64,000 bases of DNA, taken from assembly GCF_003945595.2 (NCBI RefSeq), contig NW_024104898.1:2790001-2854000 (forward strand), read 5' to 3'. Shown here piece by piece: positions 26,595-39,831 of this stretch; the first letter of the stretch is position 1; the number at the start of each line of letters is the position of its first letter. This DNA comes from Pipra filicauda (taxonomy: Eukaryota; Chordata; Aves; Passeriformes; Pipridae). The notes under the pieces were generated by a model that saw only the letters and a list, made by a program, of their open reading frames with translations, had not been told where the DNA came from and made no database searches. A program made the translations under genes and the position numbers.

Positions 26595-29500
26595 TTCTTT
26601 TACACTACATTCACTTCAGCTTAGGGTCCCTTCCTAGGAAGCTATTTAGGTGATGGAAGCAATATTTGTAAGTATTCTACATTTCTTCTACCTGGAAGAG
26701 CTTTGAAGGAAGAATGTTGTGTTGGATTTCATCTGTATAATTCTGTTCCCCCTTCAAGCATAGTTTTTGCCTAAGGTTCCCTCAATCAGCATTTGAGACA
26801 GAAAATTAGAAATTTGACCTACTTATGAGTTCCTATCAGGAGGATATTAAGGAAGACACAAACCTTTCATATTTTATTAGTGTGAATGTAACAATTGAAG
26901 AAAGATCAAAACAATAAATCTGCCAAGACACAGGAAAAATTCTCTCACAGAAAAAAAGTTTTTACCTAATACACTTGTCAACCTGCATGCTGTAGGAGCT
27001 GTTCTGATAAAAAATAGTGTTCTGACACCAAATAGTGGGTTTTTTCTTCCTGTTCTCCAGAATCATCACCGTGGTAAAAAGTATTTCTATTCCAGTGTGC
27101 CCACAGGACAAGGATTATAATGAAAGGAATGAATAAAGCCTTGCAATCATTAGTTTGGATGATGCCTCAAAGGTTTTTGAGAGCCAGCAGTCTGAAGACT
27201 TTACAGTGAAAAAAATGGGACTGTGTGGCCTAGTGTATAGCCTCTTATGTATTTTGATTTGTTTCCTAATGGTTAGGTAATGTGATGATTGATGGCAGAT
27301 ACTGTGAGGCTTACTCTAGTCTGCAGGGCATCCAAATCCCATTTATATCAGGTGCCCATGTTGTGGAAGTGCAGTACCAAGTGGCATATTACTCTTGTTT
27401 TTCTGCTGTACAACTTTAATGATGATTTACTACACAACTCTGAACAGCCAGATTTTAAAACATTTTCATGCAGCTTAAAGAAACATGGGAAAAAATCAAT
27501 GGAACTGTGTGAGTGTGCTCAGTTAATTTTTAATTGTGCAATAGAAAAGGTGGTAGAAACAGGCAGATAAAATGTGGTAATGATACAATCAATTCATACA
27601 TTATATCCATAAAGTCGGTGAGGTTTTAAGTACTTTATTTCTCAGTAGCAGTTCATGAGAAATGTGCATCTGTAATACTTTGTATGGTTATATGTGTAGA
27701 TAGCTCAGATTTTATGAGAATATCTGTCGTAGATTGGTGTGGTAGTGTTTATATTGTACAAGATGAGTATCTGTCTCTTTGCTCTATGTGTTTTCTGATT
27801 TAAAATATGAGTCTGGAAGATGGAAATAATTCTTTCACTGCTTGGGTAAAGTGGCTAGGCAGGCCTGTGGTCCTTTTTGAAGTTTCTAGTTTATTGATGT
27901 TCTTATACTAAGACATGTTCTTGCTTGTAGCAGTGCCAGGAATCTAAATGCTTTGAGGCTGAACCTGTACAATTGAGAGGATAGCCTTTTAGGAGTTCCA
28001 GGAAGGTCAGGTTCTGGAAATAAAAGTACACAAATTTTCAACCAGAGCCAAAACCACAAAATCATTAAACTGATATGATCTTTTTTTTTTTTAATCAATC
28101 TCTATGTATTGAGTAAGGACAAGAGGACCTCATACCACTAAATAGATTTGGTTTTTTTAATTGCTCTGAAGTGTTAAGCTCCTGAGCAAAAATACACAAA
28201 AGATTATTGAAGGGGGCTTTATAGCATTAAACCAACTTTGAGGTATGTTTTCATTGGTGTTCCAGGGGACTATTAAGGTGTTCTTTAGTGTTTGACTTCT
28301 GGAGGGCATTGTGTTAGAAATCCAGCCTTCTTGGAGCTCTTTCAACGACAGGAAAGTGATGATAGAACAGCCTTCAAGCAGCATAATAAATCACCCAGCC
28401 CTAGCAATAATAGTGCCCATTAGGGACACTCTTCCCCCCCAACTCCTCTCAGTTTCCAGCTGTACTAATAGAACAGCACATCAAGCAAGGCTGTAAATAA
28501 AAGTTACAACCTAATAGGTGGGTGTTGAAGTGGAACGGACAGGAGCTGAGGCATGGAGGCCTTATTACTGCTCATCAGCAATTATAAACAGGATGAAGTG
28601 TCTGGGACTTGCACTGATACTGCAAGAGCTAATAGAGGCTGGGAGATGACACTGTACCACGATCAGGTGATGCATGTTGATGGGTTTTTACCACCTCATC
28701 TTATTGCCTATTTCTGTGACATGCTGTATTATGTGTTCTGTGCTTCTGTATCTGTCTAGGTGGACAGATTGGTTTCCACTCCCACTGGTTATCTAAGAGC
28801 CCTCTCAAAGTGTTTTGATTATTATAAATTAAAATCCTTCTAATGGTAAAGACCATAATAGTCATACCTGTAAACAAAATTAAGGACTTGTTCTAATTGT
28901 ATGATTTATTTTCTCTATCACCATTTTCAACTTTAAAAAGTCACTCTCATTCATAAAAAATAGTGGGTATGGTTCACCTGAACTTTCTTTTACACTGATT
29001 GCATCCCGTGCATTTTAGACTAAATGATTTGCAACCAGTGTGGTTGGAGAATCCAGAGTGATGAGTTTTGGGCCAATATATCAAAAACTTTGTTAAAAGT
29101 CAGCTATAGCAATGGTGATCGTTACTTCTGAATTTTAAAAACTTCAGCGGTTCCTGGGAATGTTTATAAAAGCTTGTTAACACTCAATAATAGGTAATAT
29201 TTTTTTAAAAAAAAGTCCTTGATTTTTATATATCACAGTCTAGCACATTTCTTTGCTAGATGTCTAAATCATCTCTTTCCAAAACTGTGGTGAAAAAAAT
29301 ACCTTGAAATTTATCCTGTACTTGCTTTGATCTAAAGAGAAGTTTTGCAGGCATCTTCATAGTTCATACATTAATCACTCATGCTGTTTACTTCTGAAGA
29401 TATTTTTTTTTCTGAGTAGTGGAAAAAATACAGCATTTGGAAATGAAAAGGTGTGCAGCAGCATGACAGCAAGTCAAAACAGTGACTCCTATCTTTGTCT

Positions 29501-29845
29501 ATTGAGTACAGTCAGGATAAAATAAATAGATTATTTTTCTATCTTATGGTATTAGGACAGGAGTACTTACATCTGCTTGTGTTAAAGTACACTAAACTGA
29601 AATGAATGGAAACTTTTCATAGTATTTCTTTGAAATTAACTTTCATACTTACTGGTTTCCAGGCGTACGTTTTCTTTGCATTGTTCATAAAGTGAGAAAG
29701 CTAGATAGTTGAAGTGTCCCAAGGGACAAAAAATGTAATGTGCCTGTGAAAGCCTTCTTTCATATGGTGTATCGATGAATTACAGATACTTACAGACAAT
29801 GTTTGGAAGGTGTTTATAAAGCCTTGATATTTACTCTGCATCAAA

Positions 29846-29905
29846 CAAGAGGCTGGACTAGGTGACCCCTGAAATCCCTTCCAACCTAATTTTTTCAGTG
29901 ACACT
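29846..29905 (+). mobile_element. CR1 LINE 3'-end fragment
   Basis: The segment GAGGCTGGACTAGGTGACC, then CCTTCCAACCTAATTTTTTC, matches the conserved 3' untranslated end of CR1 retrotransposons (sense: 'ggactagatgacc...cccttccaacc'). It is in plus orientation and severely 5'-truncated, as is usual for CR1. The terminal octamer repeats are degraded. Confidence 0.75.
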
Positions 29906-32869
29906 AGCAGAAAATAAATATGATCTGACTGATTAAAGGTACTTAGTCTAACCTCAAGTAACATTCATAGCACTTGATTAGACCTGAGGCCGGCAGGCTC
30001 TAAAAGTACAGGCCAGCGTTTAGTGCCTCGAAGAGAAGAGCCAGAGGAGAGACTTCTGGACAGGTGGGAGAGTTGGGGTGGTCAGTACAAAGCAAAGAAA
30101 TGGGAGAACAGTCCGTGCAGCAGGGTTCTCCGTGGCCATGAGCGTGGTAAGTGACCTGTGCTTTGGTAAATGAGGCTCTCCTGTCCTGAAAAAATATATG
30201 CTGCTGCCCTCAGCACTTTCTCACCACATTTTTCTATGGTCCGATAGGTATTTTTCAGTCTGATTGGTGAAATTGTTACCAAATACAAAATTGTACATTT
30301 TCAAGATCGTTGTCTTATAGAATTCAGATGTTACCATCTTTTTACTAGAGTCTTAGGGAATTATGACAAAGGCTTTGTCCTCAAGTTCATTGAAAGGGTA
30401 AATATTATATCCTTTATGTATATTTTGCTTAAAATGAAGCAACTTTATCTTCAATATTTTTTAGTGATTTCATACCATGTTTAGTTTTCAAAACTGTCAG
30501 GTTCTCAGTGATCAGCTAAGTGACCTTTGACAATAGTTACTATCAAAGAATATACATATATTCAGCAGCCCTGAATTCCTTGTTTCATGGCCACAGACAG
30601 CTGGAATAGCTTTAAATAAACCACATCTCCATTAATTTGAAAGGCAAAAAAAATAGGGTTGCATGTCTTGCTTTTCCCACCTACAGCCTATTGGAACAGA
30701 ATTGGGGGAGCTTAGGGTTTGCTTTAATTTTGATTGGGTTTGTCCAATAGCAAGAGTATGGAGAATGTCGCAAAGAATAGCTGAGATCATTAAGTTTTAA
30801 AAACCTGACTCCTGTCAGGCTGAAGAATTGAATTGATTTTATCTCAGCAGTCAACACCCTGATGTCATCTATACAGATCAAGCAGCTTCCTTACTGTATG
30901 ATTTAGCAAATGAGACACAGATTTTTATAATTTTTAATTTGTTATTTTATTGCACTGGAGAATTTTTTTTAAGAAGTTCAGCATTAAATAACTGACCTGA
31001 AATATATTTGAAAGAAATAGCCACTTATATTTACTTTTAAAATTATTTTTTTTTTACTATGTTAAAATACATGTAGTCTGCAGGATGCTAATCTGTGATC
31101 CTATTCTTGCTGTACTTTTTGATATGAGGGCAGAGCCCCAAAGATTTCCTCTGACTCTTGGTAAAGGTCTTTATTCTCACTGATTATTTCAGTGAGCATC
31201 AGACAGCTTCTAAGAACAAGTTTTCAGTAGTTTCATTTAGATTCTGATTTTCACAAGTTCCTTAAAACTATATGAAGGTAATTTTAGAGTCTCTTGGAAA
31301 TATTCTTTCGTCTGTTGAGCATACACAGGGGAAAGTGTATCTTCCTGCAAAGTGAGGAACTTGTTTGCATGACCGTTGAGTGAACATACAAACTACTTCT
31401 TTTTCCTGTTCCTGCTCCAAGTCGTTTTGCATGACATAAACTTCAGGGAATAACTAATGAGTCCAACATCTTGGGGCAAAAGAGCGTTGAAAAAGAGCTG
31501 GATGTAAGATACAAGACAGTGCATGTACTGTTGCATCCTCCCAGTTTCACTGGTCTGTTCTACCTCTCCCTTTATGTAGACCTGGTCTTTGGTTCAGGTG
31601 AATGTGGAAGCTTCCCAAACACCTCTTTTCCAAACAGTAAGAACTGCTCACTAAAAAATCCAGTGTAGACAGCAATCAGGTGTACAGGAATTATCTTCTA
31701 TGCCAGGATTTGTTGTTTTCCCCCCACAAAAATTGCTAGAAAAAGTAACACAAAATATAAGCTGATTTTTAAGCTTTATTTAAAATAACGGAATCAAAAC
31801 CAAGTGTACTTTGAAGATAAATTAACTGTACATTTCAGAACCTACTCATAATGGATTCAGTAATATTTTTATCAAAATATAAAAGCTCTTATGTTTTTTT
31901 CCTTGACATTAATCAGTTACAGTCCTTTGAACTGTGGTCTCTCATTGCAAGATTTCTGTTGCTAATGGCATCACTGAGGTTTTGCAGTTAATGACAAATC
32001 AGTTTTTTGAAAGATAAATATTGAAAATATGTATTTTTTTCACTGCTAGCAGGCAAGGATTCTTTACAATTCCTCTTCTGAATCTGTGTCTTAGCCTTGG
32101 AAAACCCTCATTACACCAATGCGGGGAAGGGTCTACTACGGAAAACTCAGTGTATGAAAGAAAAATAACAGAGCAACTATTTTCTATGTAGAACTGGTTT
32201 TAGGCTATTAGTTTGAAGAATTACCTTCCTAAATACTGTATACCGTCTGATTGATGAGGACATAGCTGGAGTATACCACTAGGATTTGGAAGCAGAGCAG
32301 CACTGCTTATTTATGCAGTCTGGAGCTGACTAGCAAATATGCAATATTTATAGCATTATCTATTCTCGTTAATCCAATATTAGAGAATTTCATAAAGCAT
32401 AAGAGAACTCTCAATGAAGTCAGCAAAACCAAAACTATAATATTGCTGAATACTTTTGAATTTCATTTTATCAGAACCAGTGTGAGCTTATTTGTATGTA
32501 TTTCTACATACATATTCATATATATAATATGCATGTACTACTACATGCTGTGGAATGGCCAGGATGTTTATGATTTGCCTTCATAACTTTTCATCATATA
32601 TATTCCCGTGTTACGGCTTTTTTCTTCCTTCTTGTGTCCATTCTTCCATTTAGCTATCTGTGTGTGTGCATTATCCCTTCACTTAATAATCCTATTCAAG
32701 CCACTTATGATGTCATTTGTTCTTCAGCTTTAACTGTCACCAGAATCTGCCTTTGTCCCTCTGCTAACCCTAACCCTGTGCTGCTAAAATACATAATTTC
32801 ATAATGAGAAAAGAAGTTCAAAATTGACACCCGTAAAATATTTTTTTGAAAACCATTGAGTCAAGTGCT

Positions 32870-32934
32870 TTGGCCTTTTTTCCTTTTCTGGCCCTTTTTC
32901 CTCTTCTGGCCCATTTTCCTCTTCTGGCCTTTTC
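32870..32934. repeat. 18-bp tandem repeat, about 3.6 copies
   Basis: Units of 18 bp start at 32870, 32888 and 32906, with a partial fourth at 32924. The core is CTGGCCCTTTTTCCTCTT. Units 2 and 3 differ at a single base, and unit 1 has several changes. The strand shown is strongly pyrimidine-rich, with a regularly spaced TGGCC. It is a short minisatellite inside an intron. Confidence 0.9.
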
Positions 32935-33965
32935 AAGGGTCATTCTTGGTAATAGTCTGAATATGAAGGGCTTGAGATGCTGTTTGTTAGCTATTAAAAA
33001 AATTGCAGCAACAACCTAAACCAGCTTCCCTTAACATCCTTAGAATAGTATCAGGCTTCTACCCTGCATCAGTTGGCCCCAGTAATCAAGACAACAGGAA
33101 TTCAGTCTCGTGCCTGCACACACCAGCAGCACTGTCTGTGTATGATTTTGCTGTTAGCAGCTGTTTTTAAACATGTTCTTCAGGTGTTTACCCTTGGAGC
33201 ATGAGATGAACAGCAGACCAGGTGCTCTGCAGGACTGTCCAACCTGTTCTCTCTTCACAAGCTCATTTGTTGTTGTGGGCTCTTTTGCCCATTGGTGTAA
33301 GTCAGGCAAGGAACCCCATTCAACTAGTTATTTAAACAAACAAAATCCTTCTTTCAGTCAGCAGCTATAGAAGTGACCATTGCCTTAGGAAATGTGTTAA
33401 CTAATTGAAATGCCCTCAGTTAATCCATGAAAGGAACTGTACAGTACAGGAGGCTGAATACATTTAAATATGTGCTTATTTGAATCAGTTTGGTATATGA
33501 GTAAAAATGGTTGAGAAATAAATGAATATTTCTATTAACTAAAGACATGCTGACATCAGAGAGTATGGGGGGAGTCATACAAAAACTTAACCATAAAACA
33601 GGTGTAGTATAGGATCCTAAATATGAAAACTAATTAGCTTTTTGCTTAATTTAACAATTATGAATTTTATTGAGAAGAAAAGATAATAGGCATTTTCACA
33701 CTTTTTCTAATTATAACTTAGCTAAAATGCGTGCAGGAGCCTATGTAGTTCACTATTTGTCATACAGTTTTCAACATGAACTAGATTAGTCTCTTCTGTT
33801 TCATTAGAGATGGTAGTTAGTAGCCTCATTAGGTAACAGTGCAGTATAGTATACTTCCCTTTTGACAAATGATAATACTGACAATACAGGTTTAGAGGAA
33901 AACTAAAATTGTGAAAGATAGGAAGGAATTAATATCTGATTTTTTAATTTTATTTTCCAATCCAT

Positions 33966-34215
33966 GAATCTCAGAATTACAGAAAGGCTGAGAGTGGTAG
34001 TGACCTCTGGAGACTGGTCCAACCTCCTTGCTCAGAGCAGAATCCCCTAGAGCAGGGTGGGGACCATGTCCAGTTGGGTTTGGAGTACCTTCGAGAATGG
34101 AGCCTCCACAAACCCACCTGGGCAACCTGTGCCAGTGTCAGGTCTCCCCTGCAGTAGAAAAGTGTTCTCTTACGTGCAAGTGGAATGTTACCAAAACTGT
34201 ATGTATGGTTATGCT
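33966..34215 (-). mobile_element. CR1 LINE 3'-end fragment, reverse orientation
   Basis: About 250 bp follow the reverse complement of the CR1 3' region: TGACCTCTGGAGACTGGTCC, AACCTCCTTGCTCAGAGCAG, GAATGGAGCCTCCACAAACC and GGGCAACCTGTGCCAGTGTC. The element is in minus orientation, truncated at its 5' end near 34215, and diverged enough that it must be old. The overlapping short open frames on both strands are by-products of this element, not genes. Confidence 0.88.
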
Positions 34216-37200
34216 CCCACACTTTCCTGCTTTCTTGAAATCATATGCCAGCATTAATACACATTCACTCACATACATGAATAAATCTATGTATGTCTAT
34301 ATATTTCCTCTTTCCTAGAAACACGTGTCTTGTATGCCAGTTCTCCTTTTGGAGAAATGAAGCCATTCACTGAGCTCAAAAATACTGCTTACACTCAAAG
34401 CAATACATGATAAGTCCCTCCTTTTTCTTTTTTTTCTTCTTTTCTGTTTTTATTGTTCATTAAATAAAATCCAACACTTCAAGTTATTGTCTATAACAGA
34501 ATCTTTTTTTGTTAATCTCTATTTTAAAGGAGGAGGGTGAATTTTTTTCTGTGAGAGTTTGAAGCGCATCAGTAATGTTTTGCATTTGGAATGTCTTGCG
34601 GCAATTCTTTCAATTATGTATCTCAAACAGCTAGGCTAAAAGTTGTGTGGGTTTTTTATTGGTTGTTTTTACTCATTAGAGCTGGAAACAGCTACTGTTG
34701 CATGGCTGTGGTGATGGATGAGAAATAATAACTTACGTAATGCAACTTGTGGGGGTTATTTATAGTCTCCAGTGTGATTTCATGGAGAGCCTCCTGAGGC
34801 AAAGCAGCGACTGATGGGTTGTGAGTTCTGTAGAGACTATTCCTATGTGGTCTCTCTATTCCACACTGTTTAGGGACATTGAGTTTTAGTGAAGTTGCTT
34901 TTAAACTCTGTGGAGGGGAAATAATAAATCGTTGAAATGGTGATGCTAAGGGCACTGTGATGATACTAGAAAAAATTGTGTGGTTAGATATTACCAAAGG
35001 GTTTATGTAAGATTTTTTGAGACATCTGTCTGGAGTGTTTTAAGAAAAACTTAGGTGAATTCACAAAAGAAATAAATTTCTTGTGAACATGAGTACTTCT
35101 GAAGAGGAGCACAGCTTTGAGATGTAGTCATGATTGTGTGAGATGTTCATTTCAATGTAAATACCAGAGTTTCAGAGTAACTTTTTCCACAGCACTATGC
35201 AGCAACAGGGAGGGACTGAAGTGGTCACAATTGTCAAACTTGGCTCATAAGGTGTTAATCTTGAATTTCTGTCTCTTCTTTAATAGTCAACAAGCAAAAG
35301 GGTTTTAGAGCAACTATGTTAATTTTAGGTTCATTTGAAGTAGAGGAGGTGATTTTAAATGATGATTCTGGTAAATGTGATAGGAAAGATTTGTAAATTT
35401 CCTCTAGATGAAATTTCTAATGCATAGTCGACATGCCAGGGAATTAAGTAATCCCTCATCTAAGAATGGAATAATGAAGGGGGAAAAAAATCAAGTAGAA
35501 ATTGGCAACAAGCTATTGCTCAAACACTAGTTAATCCCTGTTACATAGTTATTGTCTGTTACCGTGTACGTTTCTTTAGGGACAGAGATTTTAACAGCTC
35601 AAGCTTCTTTTAAAATAGTTTCAGAGGAGATGACAGGCTTCATTAAATATTGCTCTTTCTCGTGTTTGCACAGACAGCTGAGATCATAAATGCCAGTCTG
35701 TCAGTGTGATGGGTTCTTTATGAAAAGAAAAAAAACCTGAGTGCCTCCAAAGCTGTCGTGAAACCAGAGATTAAACAGATTCATCTTCTTGAAGCAAGCA
35801 GCAACAGAGGAGGGCTCCTCTTTCTCTCACTATTTTCCAATCTCTTCCATCCTTCCTTCTTCCCCGTTGCATTTTCTCAGCCCAGGTCTCTGTTGGACCT
35901 AGAGCATCTCACCCTCCCCAAAAAATGTCATGAAAGAGAGTGGAATTCAGCTCAGACACCATTTATTTGAAAAATTTTGAGGGGAGAACATGAGTAATGA
36001 AGATGAGAACAGTGAGGAACAAATACGAGTTTCTGTCCATGACATAAGAGTTTTAAGAACACTGCTCTGCTTGACAATTCCAGACAAGCCTCCAGTTTGT
36101 TTTCCTCAGCTGAATTACTTTGTTCTCTCATTTCAAATGGGTTTTTTAAAGAGTCAGCACAATTAGATGAATCTCCATCATCAGATATCGATTAGAAGAA
36201 TCCTTATTTTTTAACTCTGAAATAAAACTTACAATGAGAGAGTTTCAGTGGCAGTTACTCTGCTGAGCAGTTTCTTTGTGAAATTTGGGGATCTCTCATC
36301 TTTATTGTTTTTCTTCATTTTTACAGAGAAGTTTTATGATTTTTGACATCTGCAGGTAAAAGGAGAGCATTCTTTTTTTCTCTTAGACTGGGTGTTTGTT
36401 GGTTTAGGTGTAATGCTAAAATGCAGACTGGGTGTGGAAAATGTTTCTTAAAAGCAATGGCAGAAGCAATTATTGTTACACTAACCATCCTTCTGAGGAA
36501 AGCCACTGTCAGTCACTGGCTGAGATAATCCTCTTCTCTGTAGCCCTTTTTGATTGTTTAAAGGTTCCTGCTGGGAATTTACTCTTGATCCAGGGAAGTT
36601 CAGCACTTCAGCCTGTTCATAGAGGGTTTTTTCTGCTGCAGTCCAGGTAGTAAGGCTGTGTATGGCAATTTCCTTTTGCTGTCGGATCTCTGAACTTTAT
36701 TGTTGAAAGATTCCAGGTGCTGGAAGATTTGTGTTGTGTATTGCTTGTGTCAGTATGGTGGAAGGCAACATGATCTGGAAGAAATGCACACTAGACTGAA
36801 CCTAAAAGTTCCAAATTTCTGATCTGTCCTTTCTCCTTGATCATTGTACTTGCCCATGAGAAGATGTAAGCACCTGTGCTGTTGATCTTGTTTGTAATGA
36901 GGATGAACTGGGGCTCATGTGTTCAAGGCATGGTGCAATCCAGGAGAGTCAGGCTAAGTTTACCTCAGTATTAAAAGTGTTTTAATTTATGGCAGAAACA
37001 TACACATTTTAAAAAATGAGATAGCTAAATTTTCACTCCTGTGATATTAACCAACTTATGCTAATATTCAGTTAGCCATTACCAATTAACAGGAAGTGTA
37101 TAATTAGATATTTTAATTTGTAGGACTACTAACCTGTCTTGGGGTAGCTATTTTTCTCATTAAGGCACATAGTTTCATTAACTGATTAGACATTATTTGA

Positions 37201-38815
37201 CTCATACCATGAATCCCTTATTTGGATTTTGTTATAAGCAGACCACTATGGTTTTCATCGGCTTAATTCAGAATGCCAGATTTGCTTCTGAGAACTACCA
37301 CAATGGTGTATGTTTCCAGAAGCAAAGATGTGTGGGAGGTAACTGTTCCAAAAGCAATATATCTATTTCTCTGAGTAATGAATAAACTACAAAACATGTA
37401 GTTTGCCATCTTTGGCAACAAGGTGGCTGGAATATGTTTTTACTGAACACTTGAGTCATCCAGGTTAGAGTACACAAGCTGCCTTTTGAAGGGGGCTTCC
37501 TTCACTCAAGGCTAACCTGGTCTTCTAGGCACTCTGAAAACAAGTGTCTGTGTGATAGGACTGTTGGTCTTGGAGCATGAGACAGGATCTCTGTTCAGAA
37601 TGTCAGGCAGTCTGTTCAGAGGATCTTTCCCTCAGATCATCTTCTGCAGAGATTTAAGACAGGACTAGTTGTTCCGTAACTATATTAATTCATGATGCAC
37701 TATTTTCTTTTTCTTGTCAAGGCTCCTGCACAGCCAAGTATGCAAAGGTGGAGCATGTTATGTACTGAATGTCAGTTTAGACCTAATATATGTATTTTGT
37801 GAGGTGTAAGTTTTAATCTATGCCACTACTCAAAAAGGCATCTGTTTTGAGACACATAGCAGATAAAATCATTGCAGCTTAATAAAAACTTATCACCTGT
37901 ATACTGTGCAGAAAGCAGTTCACTCTGCTATGAAATGTGAGATACAGAGACTTTGTATTTGTTGTGAAACCAGGCACATTTTCAGCATATCTTAAGAGCA
38001 ATATGACAGAAATAAAGTAGGCTCCAGTGAGGCAAGTTGTGTATTTGTAATGGTGTAACATTGGAGTCCAGCAACTGGAAAAACACTGTGACATGAGGGC
38101 TGAAACACAGGTAGGAAATGTGGCTTAGTCTGTATCGCATGTGAGTATCCAGGGAAAGTTAACAGAGCATACCCAAGGGAGAAGCTAGCAGGTATTTCTA
38201 GTCTTACTTCCTTAAGGTGTTTGCTCAAGGAAAGTCACGATGTTGAGAAGCAGGGGATCAGGTAATATAGCTGAAATAACAAGAATACGGACAGTTACCT
38301 TTTCCTGCCTGATCCAGGACAGCTACACAAAGTAGACATAAGCACTGGAATCTTAAAATAATGGTACAAACATGTTCAATAGGTTACCATCCTGCCAAAA
38401 AGATGTAGTTACCCTGTTATTTATTGGATCAATGTCCTTTCAAAATGGATTTAACTGAACTAATTTTTTTTCCTTGATCACCATCGTGCACTAGAATGCT
38501 GACCAGTTGCAATAATGGCTTTCAGCAGCTCCTTGCAGCACTACAAAATAATCTATAATTTGTAGTATAGTTGGAATTAAATTTGTTTACAGTTCCTATT
38601 ACAAAGAAACACAGCACTGATTCTGCTGTGCACAGGTTTGGGGAGGGAAAATGTCTTATCTAACCTGTCCTGACTTGGATTGCAGAGCAGCAGATCCACT
38701 GAAATCTTCTGCCTTTGCCATGCCATAAAAACAAGGCTTGAGCATCCCATGTTCCAGTCAGTAATGTGCATTTCATTTGCTACTCTAGAACCCTGGTCAA
38801 GATACTCTCCATTGT

Positions 38816-38886
38816 AAAAAAACCAAAAACAAACAAACAAACAAACAAAAACAAAAAAAACAAAACAAAAACACAAACAAACAAAA
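38816..38886. repeat. AAAC/AAAAC microsatellite
   Basis: About 70 bases consist only of A and C, with a core of AAAC units flanked by AAAAC and A-run variants. It is probably length-polymorphic. The 105-codon minus frame covering it (rich in Phe, Val and Cys) is a by-product of the repeat. Confidence 0.93.
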
Positions 38887-39660
38887 GGAGGCACTGCACT
38901 ACCTGAAGTGAGGCTGTCCTGAACCTCTAACTTCTTAAGGCTTTCTACACACTATTTTCTTATAATCTGGAATTTATGAAGTTATTAATGCAAATAGTAT
39001 TCTAATTCTTTCAAAATGGCTAAGCATTTGGAATTTATAGGATGTATATACAGATCATGCTTATTTAGTTTGGGTTTATATTGTTAGTGTATACTAATTT
39101 ACATTTAAATTGTTAGCCATGTGGAAAGAGAGGGAAGCACAGTATGGTGCTTTCATGTACCACCTTCAGTCATAAGAGTTATAATTTACATGCTGTGCCT
39201 TAAAAATCTCCCTTCTACCCAGGGAGGAAATAGGTTGAACCTGCGTGCACTTGTTTTTCATCAGCAGCATCCTTCAGTTAGTTTGTGTGGGGAGAATGAA
39301 GAAGGTGCGCAGGAGAAACTAAATGAGATGACAGATGAAGCCTGCAATTGTTTAGGATGGTGTGTGCTCTACATGTATCTCTATATGACCCAGCCTTGGC
39401 TGGAAGGAAGCTAATCACTTCATTTTATATTTGGTATTGACAGCAGGAGGGGTTCTTATAGGGAACAAAGATAATTTGTCCTTTACTTGATGCTCACTTT
39501 GGTTGTTAAGAAAACGTGTGTCTGCAGTAGGATGGGAAGAATCACACTGCTTGGTGGTGACCCCAACTGAAAGCAATATATCTTCAGTCTGCCCAAAGGG
39601 GTATGCCTCAGCAAGGAAGTTCTAATATTTTTCCTAAAATATTTGTTGTGAATACAACAG

Positions 39661-39831
39661 ATTCACAGTCGGAGAGTGAGGCTTCTCCTGTGAAACGGCC
39701 ACGGCTACTGGATGACAGTAATGACAGGCCTGAAGAAACCAGTCGATCCAAACAGAAGAGTAGACGTCGATGCTTCCAGTGCCAAACAAAACTGGAACTA
39801 GTACAGCAGGAACTGGGATCATGTCGCTGTG
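39661..39831 (+). CDS. ZFAND3: ZFAND3 coding exon 5 (basic region and first half of the AN1 finger)
   Basis: This 171-nt exon, phase 1 at both ends, encodes DSQSESEASPVKRPRLL, then a short variable acidic stretch (DDSNDRPEE), then SRSKQKSRRR, and then the start of the AN1 zinc finger. The two basic clusters, VKRPRL and KQKSRRR, look like nuclear-localisation signals. The first four zinc ligands are here: Cys157, Cys160, Cys174 and Cys176 (numbering assumes a standard 37-residue segment upstream), spaced C-x2-C-x13-C-x-C. The donor is a strong GTGAGT after the first base of a Gly codon. The acceptor is unusual: the 25 bases before it are purine- and A-rich, ending GAATACAACAG, with no real pyrimidine tract. 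Reading through the donor would add about 46 intron-encoded residues and stop at 39971, destroying the finger. The variable stretch is one residue longer than in human ZFAND3 as remembered. Confidence 0.96.

Larger units (their letters stand above)
24558..39660 (+). other. ZFAND3: ZFAND3 intron between coding exons 4 and 5
   Basis: This is a 15.1-kb intron with a strong donor (GTATGT) and a pyrimidine-poor acceptor. It holds most of the recognisable repeats in the window: an LTR relic (26508-26594), two CR1 3' fragments (about 29846-29905 and 33966-34215), an 18-bp tandem repeat (32870-32934) and an AAAC-type microsatellite (38816-38886). A GC-richer patch at 29985-30160 follows the first CR1 piece and I cannot assign it. 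The 35640-36330 segment has varied, non-repetitive sequence that could be conserved non-coding DNA (see findings). No other gene is evident. Confidence 0.88.

Noticed and set aside
30000..30160. GC-richer patch ending in a donor-like GTAAGTGA, considered as a non-coding exon
   Set aside because: No matching acceptor or open frame of note; a lone donor-like sequence is common by chance.
32765..32776. TAACCC telomere-like hexamers
   Set aside because: Only two copies, expected by chance; not an interstitial telomere array.
34028..34318. Overlapping open frames on both strands
   Set aside because: They lie within a reverse-oriented CR1 fragment and are by-products of it.
38577..38894. Minus-strand frame starting with a Phe/Val/Cys-rich run
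   Set aside because: Its start is a translation of the AAAC microsatellite, and the rest shows no motif.
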